A DNA stretch of 7,208 nt from Phycisphaerae bacterium (GTDB lineage: Bacteria > Planctomycetota > Phycisphaerae > Sedimentisphaerales > Anaerohalosphaeraceae). The notes under the pieces were generated by a model, which worked only from the letters and a program-made list of their open reading frames with translations, ran no database searches and was not told where the DNA came from. The position numbers were made by a program, and so were the translations under genes. Numbering within the stretch: position 1 is the first letter of the stretch; every line of letters starts with the position of its first letter. The DNA lies in contig JAIPFN010000028.1 in assembly GCA_021736615.1 (NCBI GenBank), positions 1 through 7,208 of the forward strand, read 5' to 3'. Of this stretch, positions 5,203-7,208 are shown one piece after another.

Positions 5203-6090
5203 ATGGCTGGAACTCGTCAAATTTTAAATCGCCTCAAGGCTGCTGAGAATATCAGCAAGGTCACCCATACTATGGAGACCATCAGTGCTGTCCGGTACAA
5301 GCAGCATTTTAATACGTGGCGTGACGGACGCGGGTTTTACGATTCCCTGGCCACGATGGCGTACCTGATGGTGACCGCCGAAAAAACTATCGACCACCCG
5401 CTGATGAGAGACAACGACTCAAGAACCAATGCACTTATTGTCATCGGCAGTAACCGAGGTCTGTGCGGTTCGTATAACAGCGAAATTTTCAGACTTATCG
5501 ACATTCATGTTAATATGGCAAAGCGATTTAACAGAAAGCTCAAGATATACGCCGCCGGTTCCAAGGTAATCGGCCATCTCGCAGGCAAGCGTATAGAGGT
5601 TGAAGATACTTACACCGATTTTGAAGATATACCCTCTGTCGAGCAGGTCCAGTCGATGGGCGACGGTTTTATCAACGATTATATAGCCGGCGATATCGGA
5701 AGGCTTAGCGTTGTTTACACCAGGTTCTTTTCACCGTCAAGCCAGCGTGCACAGACACTTTCGATCCTGCCGATATCTGAGCTGATCGACGACCTGACAA
5801 CCCGTGCCACGGTCATCTGGCCATGGGAACGCAGCTTTGAAGATTTTACGGTTACCCCCTCCGTCGATGAATTTTTCGACGGAGTTGCAAGGCTTATGGT
5901 CAATGCGTCTTTGTCGAGTTGTTTTCTTGAATCGCTTCTGAGCGAGCACCTGGAAAGAGTAGTAGCAATGAGAAGCGCAACCGATAATGCAAACGAAATG
6001 ATAGAATCCCTCAACCACGAATACAACCGTGCAAGACAGGGACAAATAACAAACGAACTGCTCGACATAATAGGCGGCAGCATTAACTAG
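5203..6090 (+). CDS. atpG: F1Fo ATP synthase subunit gamma
   Basis: The central rotor shaft, whose coiled coil turns inside the alpha/beta hexamer and couples c-ring rotation to ATP synthesis. It has 295 residues, normal for the family. The N-terminal helix (MAGTRQILNRLKAAENISKV at 1-20, then THTMETISAVR) is the expected one; METISAVR stands where MEMVSAAK-like sequence is common. The mid-domain signature GSNRGLCGSYN is at 82-92. The C-terminal helix from about 234 to the end carries the conserved SEHLERVVAMRSATDNANEM and YNRARQGQITNELLDIIGG. The start ATG at 5203 aligns with the usual N-terminus, although no ribosome site precedes it. It lies between atpA and atpD, as in most bacteria. Confidence 0.97.
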   Translation: MAGTRQILNRLKAAENISKVTHTMETISAVRYKQHFNTWRDGRGFYDSLATMAYLMVTAEKTIDHPLMRDNDSRTNALIVIGSNRGLCGSYNSEIFRLIDIHVNMAKRFNRKLKIYAAGSKVIGHLAGKRIEVEDTYTDFEDIPSVEQVQSMGDGFINDYIAGDIGRLSVVYTRFFSPSSQRAQTLSILPISELIDDLTTRATVIWPWERSFEDFTVTPSVDEFFDGVARLMVNASLSSCFLESLLSEHLERVVAMRSATDNANEMIESLNHEYNRARQGQITNELLDIIGGSIN

Positions 6091-6096
6091 AACGTA

Positions 6097-6115
6097 GCGG
6101 GGGCTTCCAGCCCGC
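6097..6115. repeat. GC-rich hairpin after atpG
   Basis: GGGCT at 6101-6105 pairs with AGCCC at 6109-6113 around a TCC loop. The outer GC at 6097-6098 can pair with GC at 6114-6115 across a two-G bulge, giving seven pairs. The 10 bases TTCCAGCCCG at 6105-6114 also occur in reverse complement at 3560-3569, in the atpH-atpA gap, hinting at a second family of intergenic palindromes. It starts six bases after the atpG stop codon. Confidence 0.55.
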
Positions 6116-6129
6116 GATAAAAATAGTAT

Positions 6130-6142
6130 CCGCCGAAGGCGG
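6130..6142 (+). repeat. Short GC hairpin followed by TTT, between atpG and atpD
   Basis: CCGCC at 6130-6134 pairs with GGCGG at 6138-6142 around a GAA loop, followed by TTTC. The short stem and only three T residues make it at best a weak terminator or pause site, and full termination here would cut off atpD. A role in mRNA stability, or a dispersed palindromic unit, is more likely. Confidence 0.5.
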
Positions 6143-6160
6143 TTTCAATGTTTATAAATC

Positions 6161-6177
6161 TATGTATTTAATACATA
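6161..6177. repeat. A+T palindrome in the atpD leader
   Basis: TATGTAT at 6161-6167 and ATACATA at 6171-6177 form a perfect 7-bp inverted repeat with a TTA loop, ending 19 bases before the atpD start codon. It could be a weak hairpin or a regulator site; chance is possible in such A+T-rich sequence. Confidence 0.4.
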
Positions 6178-6196
6178 ATACAATCGAGTTAAATAA

Positions 6197-7208
<1,012 letters not shown>

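Noticed and set aside
6130..6145. Intrinsic terminator between atpG and atpD
   Set aside because: The stem is only 5 bp with just three T residues after it, and termination here would remove the catalytic subunit gene from the operon.

Overview
The window carries most of one F-type (F1Fo) ATP synthase operon. All genes lie on the + strand, in the order atpZ-like, atpI, atpB (a), atpE (c), atpF (b), atpH (delta), atpA (alpha), atpG (gamma) and atpD (beta). atpD is cut by the right edge of the window, and atpC (epsilon) would be expected just beyond it. I found no mobile gene, RNA gene, CRISPR array or unknown coding system, and no gene on the minus strand.

Organism: a bacterium with a single complete-looking atp cluster. 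The b subunit has an N-terminal signal peptide, there is a single b gene (no b'), both AtpZ-like and subunit-I genes precede atpB, and beta has GSTFD near its start where GPVVD is usual. From memory of family sequences this fits a Planctomycetota or other PVC-type bacterium, possibly Phycisphaerae. That is a low-to-moderate-confidence inference, and no taxonomic marker is present.

Layout: positions 1-190 are an A+T-rich leader holding two inverted repeats. Positions 191-1750 encode small membrane helper proteins (AtpZ-like, subunit I) and the a subunit. Positions 1881-2930 encode the c-ring subunit and the b stalk, 2940-3503 delta, 3635-5158 alpha, 5203-6090 gamma and 6197 onward beta. Together a, b and c form the membrane proton path. 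Alpha, beta and gamma form the catalytic head and rotor shaft, and delta with b forms the peripheral stalk. The c subunit carries the essential carboxylate (E76) but lacks the residues of the classical Na+ site, so H+ coupling is predicted.

The most unusual part is non-coding. The operon is loosely packed, with gaps of 83, 130, 132, 131, 44 and 106 nt. Every gap except atpF-atpH (9 nt) and atpA-atpG (44 nt) holds at least one inverted repeat. A two-module palindromic repeat (modules called X and Y here) occurs before atpZ and again after atpB, bracketing atpZ-atpI-atpB, with X in opposite orientations. The gaps before atpF and before atpA can each fold in two mutually exclusive ways. These are the observations worth following up; the protein-coding content is otherwise a standard housekeeping operon.
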